Assembly: GCF_030848805.1 (NCBI RefSeq)
Contig: NC_092358.1
Coordinates: forward strand, 19,253,297 to 19,317,296
Direction of reading: 5' to 3'
DNA: 64,000 nt
Source: Temnothorax longispinosus
Taxonomy: Eukaryota; Arthropoda; Insecta; Hymenoptera; Formicidae
Numbering within the stretch: position 1 is the first letter of the stretch; the number at the start of each line of letters is the position of its first letter. Made by a program: the position numbers and the translations under genes. Positions 1 through 11,262 of the stretch are shown one piece after another. The notes below the pieces were generated by a model. It was not told the origin of the DNA. It worked only from the letters and a program-made list of their open reading frames with translations, and ran no database searches.

Positions 1-640
1 AGAGTCACTGACACGTCTTGCACTTACGCTCGCGCTATCGAGACGAAAGATCCGGGCGTGATTGAAGACCGATGGCAGACGGTGAGGCTTCGAGAAAAGA
101 AGAGAGAGTGGAAGAAAGCAATGAGAATACGATTGCATGGTAAAACATATCGTGATGCTGCGAGTCCTCGAGGAACGTGGGCGTCTGCGACCACGTTTTA
201 TTTAAATTAGGATTATTTAAATGCTTGCCTTGCGTGTTGCTTTGGGCCATGCGGAAATGATTGATGTCAATTTTATTTTCAAGATTCGTATCTGGACCAA
301 TACTGATTATTTATGTCGTCATTGTCATTACTTGCTTAGATTGCATGTTCACATTTTACGTAAAATTTCAAAAATGTTTGTCTCTTGTTACTTTTTATTG
401 CGGTTTTTAATCCTGATCTATATCTCTAAAATTATGAAGAAGAAGATTGTATTTTTGTGAAGTAACTCTAAGTTAAAGGCGTTGAAGCAGACAATTATTA
501 AACAATGTAACATTTATAATTTTGGCAACTTATTCTTTCTACGAACGACAATGTAGATCTTGCATTCTGTTTCGTATTTTCTCTTTGAGCAAATTTTGAC
601 GTAAAATTTTTTATGTGAATCCGTGAACGAGAGTCGATTC
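1..640. other. Unassigned sequence, mostly AT-rich
   Basis: The first 180 bases are of mixed composition and the rest is AT-rich. A 71-codon minus-strand frame (35-250) has no recognisable domain and no clear splice context. Nothing else is seen. Confidence 0.5.
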
Positions 641-1020
641 TTTGCACGCCTCCAGCCGCGCGCGTCAAATTAGCCGTCCGTCGTTCCGTAAATTATCGCG
701 AAGTGGATGCCGATTATCCCACCCGCTTAATTGGCGGCTCTAACGACGACAGCGAAATCTTTACGGCAATTTATCGTCGCCCGACTGCCGCCTACCCCGC
801 GCTTTTTAACGCGCGCCTCTTGTAAAGTCCCCACTCCCGAAATAACGACGGCGCGGACCGCGACATTGGAAATCATCCGCGCTAATTAGACACGCCCGCA
901 ATTCAGTCGGCAGGAATTTCTTCAGGCCGACGGATGTTCGCGGATTAAAATCTCGGGATGACATTGTGCTTTTTTCAAGGCAACAACACATAGCGGTATA
1001 ATGAGAATTTTCCGCATCCA
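641..1020. promoter_or_regulatory. Candidate conserved noncoding or enhancer block
   Basis: A GC-moderate block inside AT-rich DNA that carries several TAAT/ATTA-type cores (caaattagc, taaattatcg, cttaattgg, caatttatcg) separated by CpG-rich spacers. This texture is common in insect developmental enhancers. No coding frame in it looks real. The call rests on composition and motif density only. Confidence 0.2.
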
Positions 1021-1143
1021 TCACAGCCGAGAATTTAATTGTTCTTGCATCGCAAATCTAAAAACATTATTTAAGGTAAATGTATCAATGCCTGAACACG
1101 TACCTATAATCTACATTTTTATCATTTCAGTCCTTAAATAAGT

Positions 1144-1229
1144 TATAACGCGAATTAAAATCAAAGACTCAAAGATAAAAATATTTGTCTTGCATTATAT
1201 TTTTATCTTTGATTTTAATTCGCGTTATA
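1144..1229. repeat. Short inverted repeat (hairpin) with unequal arms
   Basis: The arm starting tataacgcgaattaaaat at 1144 is matched in reverse complement up to 1229. The left arm (to about 1183) contains an extra 8 bases, a local duplication of (a)ctcaaag, that the right arm lacks. The loop is about 14 bases. It may be a tiny MITE or a hairpin-forming palindrome; no target-site duplication is evident. Confidence 0.7.
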
Positions 1230-3350
1230 TTTATTCAAAAACTATATATAAAAAAATAAAGGTGTCCAGACATATAGGTCTTAAGTGTCCCGGCATTGGT
1301 ATACATTCACCTTATAGTTTTTATTGTATAAATACCTATTGTATAAAATTGTATATTTCTTACTTTTATTACTTGTTTAGAAATATAGTTATTTTATTTG
1401 TGTATCGTTTTCCTTTGAAATTTTTATCTCTGCGGCGCCTGCCGTTTTCACTTTACACAGTCACAAGTCTGATAACTAACTTTGAAGTCACTCCACTATT
1501 TTTCAAGCGCAAGTTTCTCGGGGCGTGAATTCGTTCTCGGCGCAGTCGGATGCAACTGCACCAAAGTGTGACGGTTCTTCTTCTATCTAATGGCATGATC
1601 GCAAAGTCTTATCGGGAGTCGCGGAAAGCGATGAGCACACGCCGGGAGATGCTGGTGGTCTTTAACCCAAAAACGTCCGATGCATTAGGTGGCCGATAAT
1701 CGAAAATCAATAACGGCGATAAAGAGCCTAAGAAAAGTGGAACTTGCAGGCGCAAAGTCTCTTGCATAATAAATCTCTCGCGGATGGATTCAAGTACAAT
1801 ATATGTTCTCGAGTGCGTACGTGAAAAATGAGTTTTTTTTTAACTTATTACTTTTACCGTTGTTTTATCGTAGTGCATTACATCTTTCATAAGCGTAAAA
1901 TTGTCAAAATAATTTTAAGAAATCATACATTTTGAAAAAATGCATCATTTTACATTCAATTTTCTAAAAAGCAGAACTTCCATAATTAAAAAACCTCGTA
2001 TTATTTACGATTTCACAAAATAATAATAAACGCATAATAACAATAATATTCCAATTGAATATTCAAAAGATGAAATTTTTGCATCTTATAATTTCTCAAA
2101 TCAGAAATTCACGGAGAACTCTGAATTATTCAAAATATACACGTAAATGATCTCTCGACAAGGCCACATTTCCGATGACCTAGTAACCTCGCAGGATCAG
2201 TTTGAGATCACTCGATCCAATTTCGCAGACATATCATGCGAGGCGTAAGGAGGCTCGTCTTCGATGATGAGAAGATGCGCCGAGTAATTGGCTATATATA
2301 TATACGGTGCTCGGGAGCTGCGCGCGTGTATATATACGTGCGCGTGCATACATAGTCTCAAGTACCTACGGTACATATCCGGGTCCGTCGCAGAGCCCTT
2401 TGGCATTAATATGTCGCTATCTAGGGGCCGGTGGACAGATATATCGAGGTGGGTACATAAACGTGGCGAAGCAATAATCCGTTTCATCTTGCGGCACGGC
2501 CGGCGAATCCAGAATACGAGAGCCATACGATCCCTGGATCACGTGCGCACATGATCTATCTGCACGTACGATTCTCCGACATACCATCCGATCCGCGAAT
2601 ACGTCGTGCCAATGTTCCCGATACGTCGACGAAGATCGATCTTTCCCATATTGTGCAAGATAAATACAAGATCCTTTCGGTTAATCGATCCATCTTCTAA
2701 CTCAATTGGCGTAAAAATTTTAACGTCTATAAGCTTTAACTGCAAAATTCGAAATCCTATTTATTTAAATAATTTTTATAGCGGAGTGCTATGATGATTT
2801 GAATAATGGTTATTTTGGGAATTTGAATAATAGTAGTTATTTATTCATCTATACCTAATCTATATATAAATCACAAAAACATTTTATTCTATTTCCATGA
2901 TATTGATATACTCCTACTTGAAAGATAAAGACATAGATTGCGCGAGTAAATCCGTAGAGAAGAACAATAGCTTCCTATTATACAATAGCTATAACCATTG
3001 TTTGAGCAGGTATTTACTTATGTTTATAGTCGTATCTAACACCATGGCACAAGCATAGTTTTTTAATAAATATACATTTCTCAAAGTAAATCGTTTTCTG
3101 AATAACAAAAGGTTTGATTTAAAATATCAAACATTTTTTAAACAATCATTTTTTTAATTGCTTAAACCGCAATCTTGTCTCTAAAAGACGTCTTAAAAAG
3201 AAATAAAAAAAATTTTTTAAACTGTATCTAGATTTCAGTTTTCATTTTCAAATTAGATCTCAATTCTTATATTCTAATTATCTTTACTAATAAAAATAAT
3301 AAATTGATTATATTTTTCGACAGTTAATATTGTTCAATTTTCCATCGCGA
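1230..3350. other. AT-rich sequence with a mixed block at about 2180-2640
   Basis: Mostly AT-rich with short poly-A/T runs. The block at 2180-2640 is more GC-rich, with a short (TA)n at about 2292-2303 and a near-palindrome around the cacgtg core near 2540. Overlapping frames on both strands there are not convincing as genes. Confidence 0.5.
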
Positions 3351-4140
3351 TTCCATGCATTCTCTCCAATTATAACTCCGTAGTTCGCGAAAGGAAATAA
3401 ACGCAGCGTATTCAGTCTCGGTCGAAGGGTTCACGCTGATATATTTAATTATGCAGCGAATTTCACCCTCGCTCTGCGGTCGGTCGCGCTCCATTTAGTC
3501 TCCACAGGGTGAGACGTCTCGACGTTGGGCAGGCGGGATCTCGGTGCGGAGATACAGCATCATTCAAGAGTAGAGGCCCGGGGAATATAGCGGTTGGTAA
3601 GACGGGATCCATGTTACGGCTCAGCGGTGACAATGAAAACGGTAGACAGTAGAGGTTGGAAGCCTCAGGTTCGCCTAGATAATAGCTACCAGCTGAATCG
3701 ATATCTAAGAACGGAATGAAAAGAATGCACAGAAAGAGAGCATTTGATTGTTTTTTTTATCATCAAGATCATCGGAATATAAAATAAAATTTAGTCTATT
3801 TATGTTAAGTGTTCGTTACGCAGATAAAATAGAAATTTAATAATACATTTCAGATTACAAACATTCTATCTTAATGCAAAATATATTCCTTAATACAAGT
3901 TCTAAAATTAAAAATTTTAACTTAAAGAATATAATAATTTGTTATGTATGACGCCGTATTATCCATGAAATATTAAACACGTAAATTATCTTGACTATAA
4001 TTTTGATTATTTGGAATTACACACTGCAGCACGTACTGTTCGATCAAAATACTACATATAAATTTCCCAACGGAAAATTTTGTCTAAGGCGGTTTAAATC
4101 ACCTACGTATATTACAATCTGAATTCCCCAAAGCATGAAT
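3351..4140. other. Mixed block followed by AT-rich sequence
   Basis: 3351-3720 is GC-moderate without a plausible frame; 3721-4140 is AT-rich. No repeat or gene is recognised. Confidence 0.5.
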
Positions 4141-4332
4141 TTAATGTAAAATTTTCTCAAAGATCAAACGCGGACTGCGCTGACTACATGATGCATCGTT
4201 CCTACCATGCAAAACTATGGATGCACCCTGTCCTTCCATCCTGGCGCTTTTCCCAGTAGGTCCCTTTAAACCCTTTGCTGGTCTTTTCGCGAAAGAAGGG
4301 GTCGAGCCGATATTGGACCGCAAATTATTCAT
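4141..4332 (-). CDS. Weak candidate exon, unknown protein
   Basis: A 63-codon minus-strand frame lies in a GC-rich patch within AT-rich flanks. It starts at an ATG at 4332 in an acceptable initiation context (gccgacATGa). The frame is open nine codons further upstream, to a TGA. The first 43 residues are basic and Gly/Lys/Pro-rich, including PSFAKRPAKGLKGPTGK, without the Arg/Ser monotony of most frames here. A possible splice donor (catg|gtagga) follows base 4206, so the coding part may be 4206-4332 with the remainder intronic. I recognise no domain, signal peptide or family. It could be a first coding exon of an unknown gene, or chance. Transcript data or conservation in related insects would decide. 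Confidence 0.2.
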   Translation of the reverse strand: MNNLRSNIGSTPSFAKRPAKGLKGPTGKSARMEGQGASIVLHGRNDASCSQRSPRLIFEKILH

Positions 4333-5610
4333 GTCGGCGCTACTATGTTTCTTTTGAAATAGAAGACATCAAAGATAATCCGCATGAATTTGATTAACCT
4401 TGTTTCATCGATAACATATCTCAACTATAATGCGTCGATTCAAATGCGAATGCATATAATTCACAGTTGATGGTCATCTTGGATAAATCGTCCAAAGTGG
4501 AAGGACAATAAGTGTAATAATGTTTTCGCAAAAGTGATCATTAACATTGAAAAATAGAAGAGAAAAGTGTAACAATATTCTATATTATTTCAGTCAATTT
4601 TGAATTTGAATTTGTCATCTTAATTGCATTACAAAGTTTTCATTTCATTGCTTAGCTGCAGCAAAGGTAAAATTTATAATGGTTTTATGCAATGCTTTGT
4701 AATTAAGTTATATAGATTTGCTCGCTTGATATAGATATCCTCACTTGTCCGCTTATGTATTCAAATTGGGGCTAAAGTTTCTGAAAATTATATCCGACAA
4801 AAAGTTTCGTCTTATAAGATAAATTTACCGGAATTCGTCATCCTTTTTCGAAAATGATTTGTAACTCGTTTATAACTTCAACGCGGTTATCGCCAAAATT
4901 ATATAATATACTTACTTACAATTAGTAGTCGGACGTGTTGAAATTAAATATCTCAAGTATAGTTGAGTTCTCGAAATACATATGTCGAAATCGATTGTGC
5001 GTATTAAAGGTGACAACACGATCTTTAGCTATTGCACGGAGAACATCCGACGTTTTGTGTCAACTTTCGTCAGCTCCTTTTGCCAAACACGCTCGAGCTT
5101 AAGTACAGAGGATATGAAAGTCGAGAATAAAAATTGACGTGACTGTCAGGGATTCGCCGGCATCTCGGATTTGCGGTAGCGAGCTTCGATGGAGCCCTTT
5201 CTATCCATTACGCCCACTTAGGGGGAATTTGCGAATGCGAAAGTGCTCTAAACGGAGACGTCAAATGTTCTTCTTTGATCCGTGAGTGATCCCAGTTTTC
5301 CATCCAACTTAAAATAGATTCAACATACCCAGATGAAGTCGATTAACTCGTAGATGATGTCTAAATAAAGAACTAAAATCGAAGTAGCAAATATATAAAG
5401 TTTTATGTGTTTCCTGATGGTTTCCAAACAAACGAAAACAAGATTCTTTCAGTGTTATATTTTAAATTACAGGTTTTTGGAATTATATATATATAGTTAA
5501 TTATTTACCTAATTATAAATTACGTGAGATTGTCTGCAAATTTAGAAGATTACGCATATATAAAAACTTTATAATATTCTTTTGGGAATCATATATAACA
5601 TATACAGACT
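4333..5610. other. AT-rich sequence with one weak hairpin
   Basis: An imperfect stem pairs attacaaag (4628-4636) with ctttgtaat (4695-4703), and a smaller ttgct/agcaa stem lies within the loop. The block at 5020-5290 is more mixed. No gene is recognised. Confidence 0.45.
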
Positions 5611-6180
5611 ATCATACATTGCTTCGTGTATCTTATCGATTTCCGTTACATCGGAAAGCGCAGTTTTCCAACAACCCAACTAGACAATCCCACCTATCGT
5701 CGTACTCAAAAACGGTGCACACCAATCCGTGCGGCATATATATGCACGTATCATCCTCTCTTTCCACTTTCGCCCGTTTAAAGAAACGGGTCGCGCAAAA
5801 ATCTCGAAATCAAACAAACCAACTCCCAACAAACGGCGGGCGTGCGCTTGTTACGCTCATCTTGTTACTTGCTCCGGAAAACTCGGGGCAGCGATAGTTC
5901 CTCTTTCGTACCCCTTTTCGCCACTCTCATCTCCTCCCTCTCTTTTCCACTACGGCTCGTATCCGCGACACGTTCGGCGGAGCCACGACAAACGGGAACA
6001 ATGTCGCGGTATTGCGATCCTCTGCAAGCAGCCGAGAGCTGTATCAGCTCTAGCATGTTTCCCCTCCCTGTTTCGCTTCCCTCCCTCCCACCCCGTAGTT
6101 GTATCGACTCCGCCACCCGCTCCGCTGGTGCCCCGGATCCACCCTCGCGTCAGTATTAGCGCTTAGGCGAGTGGCACAAT
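5611..6180. other. GC-rich, pyrimidine-rich block
   Basis: From about 5870 to 6120 the plus strand is dominated by C/T runs. Several overlapping frames on both strands are Ser/Pro/Arg-rich, as expected from such a tract, and are not credible proteins. It may be an unmethylated CpG-rich regulatory block. Confidence 0.4.
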
Positions 6181-7005
6181 GTACCCGCCTTGTATTGTGT
6201 CCTACGTGCATATATCGATAGGACTATTGGTTGCTAGTACTGAGCCTCCTATACCGAGTGACCAATAAATAATGACAATAAAGATGTCTTTGATGCCTCC
6301 AAAAAGAAATTCATTTATATTCGCATTATATCCGCATTCTGAGAAACCGCATGTATATCCTGTCTGTCCAGCGTTAGTTATGTTATAGTTACTTTGTAGT
6401 AGTTACGTTTAGTTGCTATATGGACAAACGAGAATGACAATTCCATAGATTGCCGACAAATAAATTGAATCTACAATTATCTGACAAAATTAAAACTCTT
6501 TCATTTTAAATAACACGATAGACTACTTACATATATAAATATAGGTGCAACAGCATAATTGTCAGTTCTGTTAATTGAATTTACGATCGTACATATAAAA
6601 CTCATTATTTTCTATTTTAATAAAATAATGAAGATAATATCGATCAATTTTATTAGATTATCTAAATTAACTGCCAAATTTTTATTTAATTTTTCGGTAG
6701 AAATAAAATATGTGGTTGTCAACCACCTTAATGTTACGAATACCTTAATGTTACGAATAAAATCGTATTATTCGCTTTTTATTCAGGTTTAAAAAGTGAA
6801 GAAAAAAGTTCTAAAATGCATACTAAGTTATCGCTTGATTAATTTTTAAACAGACAAGATTGCGGGATTCGACGACAATGCTAGTGATCATGTCGGATCT
6901 CGTCACGCCATTGTGCTATGATAGAGGTTTGTAAACAAGCGAGATATTGAGTTCGCACTACGTACGAGGAATCGGGGTGATCGATCAAGGAAGCGATCGC
7001 TGAAA
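6181..7005. other. AT-rich sequence
   Basis: Contains the 17-bp tandem duplication at 6725-6758, listed separately. A 77-codon plus-strand frame (6559-6792) is Ile/Asn/Lys-rich, as expected of AT-rich DNA, and spans the duplication, so it is not taken as a gene. Confidence 0.5.
6725..6758. repeat. Exact 17-bp tandem duplication
   Basis: accttaatgttacgaat occurs twice in immediate succession (6725-6741 and 6742-6758) with no mismatch. This is a recent slippage or short duplication. Confidence 0.9.
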
Positions 7006-7528
7006 TTGCCTCTATGCAGCATCGTGCAATTTGTTATCAATTCGTGGAGGATAATTCTTCAGACGATCAGGTATCGGTAGCTAATTTCGCAAATTATCTT
7101 CGTGATAATGTCTTCGCATGTTCTTTTTGTAAAAAAAAAAAAACAATTTTAATTTCATTGAAATCTTTCATCAAAGCATTTACGTCAGCAAATAAAAGCA
7201 GACGTACGTGTTCTATTCTATACGACCCGTTGCGTCGACGGAATTTATATTTAATGCACTAATCGCGCACCGAGGACGGTCGGTGGGGACGGGATCGATT
7301 GCGTGTCCCTTTGACGGCGGCGCGTGCGAATGTCGCTGGTGCACGCAACATTGCGCACAATTTGATGGTGTCGTTCGATCAACAGGCCCGACACATTACG
7401 TCACACCTAGGCGAGCTCGAATGCTGTCCTGATAATGATACGAATCATCCAGATCGACAATCAATTGGATGACGATAAATTGCACTTCACGATTACGTAT
7501 CTTGAGTAAATCATTATGCACGAATCAT
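7006..7528. other. Mixed sequence, no recognised gene
   Basis: AT-rich to about 7200, then a GC-rich block to about 7440 with no convincing frame. A run of 13 A occurs at about 7130-7143. Confidence 0.45.
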
Positions 7529-7538
7529 TATATATATA

Positions 7539-7580
<42 letters not shown>
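7529..7580. repeat. (TA)n microsatellite
   Basis: About 52 bp of TA repeats with one tgtg interruption near 7542-7546. Confidence 0.95.
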
Positions 7581-7584
<4 letters not shown>

Positions 7585-7686
7585 AATAAATTTCTTTCGC
7601 CAGTATAGAATAACAATTCAAGTAATTTTTTTAAATCGACCGTGACTGGCAATATATAACGTCTTTCCGATATAAACATTGAAATA

Positions 7687-7698
7687 TTATATATATAC

Positions 7699-7760
<62 letters not shown>
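7687..7760. repeat. (TA)n microsatellite, second tract
   Basis: About 74 bp of TA repeats with cat and gtatgt interruptions in its first third. It lies 106 bp after the previous TA tract. The Tyr-Ile-rich minus-strand frame across both tracts is an artefact. Confidence 0.95.
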
Positions 7761-7764
<4 letters not shown>

Positions 7765-8460
7765 AGCTTAAATTTTTTCTTATAAATGTATATTTTGATC
7801 ACTGGAATTTTTCACAATAATTCGATAAGATAATCGTTTTGCCTTCTTAAAATATTAATCAAAATAAACAACTAATTATAATACACAGTGTTTAATTATT
7901 ATTGACAACACAGTGCTCATGTGCAGATAGAACAGACTAAACTGATTATGAGTAGAATCTTGTACTATTTTGTAATTTTCACAATAATTATTGAAAAATT
8001 AAATAATTAAGATCTGCGAATGAGCGTGCATCCCTACGCTTAAGCGATAAAAGACAGTCCAACATTATACATTGTTGGCCAAGACGTATAGCTTTATTGT
8101 TGTTAGAAGTGCACTTCTCTCAATGCCTTGCTGTGCGTTAATATCGCAGAACGTTCGTAATGCATAGAACCGCAATTAGCGCGCGATGCGATCAGGTTGT
8201 CTCTTGTCACGCTGTATTGCAGTTATTATATTTACATCAATTACAGCATGCATGAGAGTATGATATTTCAAAAGTAAAACTTGGCCATATATACCACAAT
8301 ATATAGTCCGTATTATTATCTCAATTTCATTATTAATATTGAAAACCAATCAGTACCTGGCGAGTTATATTCAAATTAAAATCCAATATCCATTAAAATC
8401 TAAACTAAATACAACACATTAAACAGTGTATAACTTCAGTATGCATGTGAAAAATTAAAC
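7761..8460. other. AT-rich sequence with a GC-moderate patch
   Basis: The patch at about 8020-8220 contains the first copy of the 28-bp direct repeat, listed separately. No gene is recognised. Confidence 0.45.
8138..8165 (+). repeat. 28-bp direct repeat, copy 1
   Basis: The 28 bases beginning ttaatatcgcagaacgttc are identical to 9121-9148, and the similarity continues weakly downstream (agaaccgcaa here, agaaacgcaa in copy 2). The copies start 983 bp apart. Such exact identity with diverged flanks fits either a constrained site or a short dispersed duplication. Confidence 0.9.
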
Positions 8461-9120
8461 CTTAAGTGCGCATTAATTTAATTTCTATATATACGCAATT
8501 GTATACATATTTTATCAAGGCGGATGATACTCTTTTAATCGATCCACGCGCTCGTCAAAACAAACAGTCTGTGAGTAGAGAGATCCGTGAATGGATAAAC
8601 TGGCAGATTATACGTTACACAAACCGAGAGGGGCATCTTCGAATTCAGAAAATGTACGGAGATCTACGGAATGATCGGCGCGGTTCAGAATCCGCGTTTC
8701 CGAGCGTGTGACATGAGCGGCACGCGCGTTACGCCAATGACAGGCATTGCATCGGGGGCGCGGGCTCGTTCGCGAATGTAGCGAGAGGCGAGAGACGCAA
8801 AGTCGCTCGAACGAGAAGATAATTTATCTTCCGGGATACATCCGCTTTCAGAGAGCGCGCAGATGCATCCGAAGCTTCGCGTTCCGTGTCGACTCCGGCG
8901 CGCATTCATCGGGGAAAAGCATCGGGACGCTGCACCCGGGACGATGCATTCACCAATATGCATCAGCGCGTCGCCGCGCCGCGCCGTGTCGCCGAGCGAT
9001 TAAGTCACGCCAAATCACTGCGCGATATTGAATATTTCTCGACGTATATATTTGTCACAATGCGTTCCCGAATGCAATACCCGATCGCGATAAATGCAGT
9101 CGTATCAAACGCTCGGGAGT
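8461..9120. other. GC-rich, CpG-rich block
   Basis: From about 8560 to 9120 CpG is frequent, and frames are open on both strands with Arg/Ala/Ser-rich translations. These are taken as composition artefacts. No gene is recognised. Confidence 0.45.
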
Positions 9121-9148
9121 TTAATATCGCAGAACGTTCGTAATGCAT
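9121..9148 (+). repeat. 28-bp direct repeat, copy 2
   Basis: Identical over 28 bases to 8138-8165, in the same orientation. It sits at the downstream edge of the GC-rich block, whereas copy 1 lies upstream of it, so the pair brackets about 950 bp. Confidence 0.9.
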
Positions 9149-10019
9149 TGTAGAAACGCAAGGTGAAAAATTGATGGAATTTTTGTAATATGGCACGTTT
9201 TATGGCACGTCAGTGAGACATCACTGGTACGTTGCATCGCCGCGTGATACATTCTGAAATGTATTTTATTGTTGTATGAACATAAAAGTGCGGAAAGAAG
9301 TATTACAATATGTTTCCGCATATATTCAATGACTTTTCTAATGTAAGTTATACTTTCTACAAATGTTCGGTATAGCTATAAAAGGTAAACTAAACGCCAA
9401 GAAATACGACTTTATATACTAGACAGAAAGCATTTCTCGTTAGTATTTACTGTTATAGAAGATACTCTTGGTATTGAGTTAATCAGAGCTGCACTCGCAT
9501 TGGCGCGCGCGCGAAAGTGGCGGTCTAATGTCGTTGAAAGTTTGGACGATGGTAAATCGGCAAACAAGATCATCGAGAGCTCGGTGAGCCGCGACGAGCT
9601 CGGGCAGCGAGCTCGCGCCCGGCGGCGACGAAGTCAAACTGAGTGGCAAATTACAAAGTCCATTTTCAAGTTTCCCGCCTGGCACGGCGTTCAGCTCGAA
9701 AATTCGATTTCCGCGACGGGCGAAACTTTGGGGCGCCGCGCCGCGCCGATCGTGCCCGACTTTTTTCTCGCTTTTGACGACCCGTCCGTTATCCGGCGGC
9801 CGGCGGCTCCCGCGCGCGAGATAGTTCTCGCCCCATCGGCCACGTCGAGACCCGGCTGCTCTTCCGGTTTCTGGACTACACCCGGCTCGATTTCCGCCCA
9901 GCCGGTTAATGCCCAACTCGGCGTCATAAACGTTTATTTCGGTTGAATTCTAGTCTTTGATCAACGGAAAACAATGATCGATTTTAGATTTTTATTTTGC
10001 ACAACTAATTTTATATACC
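9149..10019. other. Mixed sequence with a GC-rich block at 9479-9946
   Basis: Frames of 145-148 codons are open over 9479-9946 on both strands. Their translations are Arg/Ala/Ser/Pro-rich and neither shows a domain. Mutually antiparallel long frames in a CpG-rich block are better explained by few stop codons than by a gene. Confidence 0.4.
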
Positions 10020-10260
10020 TATCTGTACCTTAAAGGTATCTCCAGTTTTTGTCAAAGTGGAGTTAATACATTTTTCAATATAACAGGAGCTTAAATTGTG
10101 TATAAAGCGTCTTATGTCTATTATTATACTAGTTCCTAAAATACAATGTTTAGAAAAAGTCGTATTGAAAATTTTATTAACAGTTGTACTATTAAACATG
10201 TCAGTTAAATTTCTTTATTAAAAACTTAATAAATCAAGTTTCTACTTTTATTTTATACCT

Positions 10261-10265
10261 ATATA

Positions 10266-10309
<44 letters not shown>

Positions 10310-10312
10310 TTT
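10261..10312. repeat. (TA)n plus poly-T at the left flank of the foldback
   Basis: About 30 bp of TA repeats followed by 12 T. A TA tract also flanks the other side of the foldback (11156-11183), which suggests insertion into TA-rich DNA. Confidence 0.9.
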
Positions 10313-11141
10313 GGAGCAATTTTTTTTTTCATTTCACGAATAGCATATATACTTGCAGGAATGTAAAATAAGATACCTGTTAAAATTTTAGCCCTTAATA
10401 TTAATATTAACAGGTCGCTCATCGCGATTTTTTATTTTTTATTTAGTAAGATAGAAAAAATTTTATAACTGTCTAACAAACAGTAATACAGCATTGCGCC
10501 ACATAGATTTTCTGTAGTAAATTTACCGCTCTACAAAAAAGATCTTTTATCATTTTTTCATAAATTCAACCGTTCAAAAGATATTCAAAGTTAAAGTTTG
10601 ATAAATTTTATAAAACTTGTTTTTGCTTCTTATGAATTTAATATAACCATTTAGACGATATTAAGGTTTAAAGTTCAAAGTATAAACCTTAATATCGTCT
10701 AAATAGTTATATTTATGAAAAAAATATAAGAGACCTTTTTTGTAGATCGTTAAATTTTCTACAAAAATATGTATTGATTATTTCATAATTTTTGATAGTC
10801 GATATGATACAACATTCATAAGAAGCAAAAACAAGTTTTATAAAATTTATCAAACTTTAACTTTGAATATCTTTTGAACGGTTGAATTTATGAAAAAATG
10901 ATAAGAGATCTTTTTTGTAGAGCGGTAAATTTACTGCAGAAAATCTATGTGGCGCAATACTGTATTACTGTTTGTTAAATAGTTATAAAATTTTTTCTAT
11001 CTTACTAAATAAAAAATAAAAAATCGCGATAAGCGACCTGTTAATATTAATATTAAGAGCTAAAATTTTAACAGGTATCTTATTTTACCTTCCTGCAAGT
11101 ATTATGCTATTCGTGAAATGAAAAAAAAAGTTGCTCCAAAA
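10309..11141. mobile_element. Foldback element, about 833 bp, long terminal inverted repeats
   Basis: Arms at about 10309-10637 and 10814-11141 are reverse complements over roughly 327 bp with only a scattering of differences (above 90% by eye). The ends read ttttggagcaa and ttgctccaaaa. Each arm holds a subterminal acctgttaa/ttaacaggt pair and a poly-T/A tract near its tip. The 176-bp centre holds a second perfect-looking hairpin (10642-10711) and a diverged partial copy of the arm (about 10711-10773 resembles 10886-10948). No frame of useful length occurs, so it is non-autonomous. TA repeats flank both sides. The superfamily is not determined. Confidence 0.85.
10642..10711. repeat. Nested hairpin in the centre of the foldback
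   Basis: The segment beginning tataaccatttagacg (10642-10670) pairs with 10681-10711 in reverse complement with one mismatch; the loop is about 10 bases. It is a palindrome within a palindrome and is not part of the outer arms. Confidence 0.85.
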
Positions 11142-11155
11142 TGACACACTCTAAT

Positions 11156-11183
11156 GTATATGTATATATATATATATATATAT
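11156..11183. repeat. (TA)n microsatellite at the right flank of the foldback
   Basis: About 28 bp of TA repeats with one tg interruption. It mirrors the tract at 10261-10300. Confidence 0.9.
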
Positions 11184-11262
11184 CATTTTCCTATTTAAAA
11201 CTTTAAGCCTTAAGTTTTCTCTGAATTTATAATAATGGAGATACCTCTCTAAGGTACAGATA

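Larger units (their letters stand above)
10020..11262. mobile_element. Outer inverted-repeat pair around a nested foldback element
   Basis: tatctgtacctta...aggtatctcca at 10020-10044 recurs in reverse complement at 11236-11262 (25 versus 27 bases, with one short indel). These arms lie about 270 and 95 bp outside the inner foldback and TA tracts and are unrelated to it. The simplest reading is an older short MITE with these ends, into which the inner element and TA repeats were inserted. No target-site duplication could be fixed, so the outer boundaries are approximate. Confidence 0.55.

Noticed and set aside
7461..7802. Tyr-Ile-rich 113-codon minus-strand frame
   Set aside because: Translation of two TA microsatellites.
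9479..9946. Opposed 145- and 148-codon frames
   Set aside because: Both strands are open over the same CpG-rich block; neither shows a domain or a splice or promoter context.
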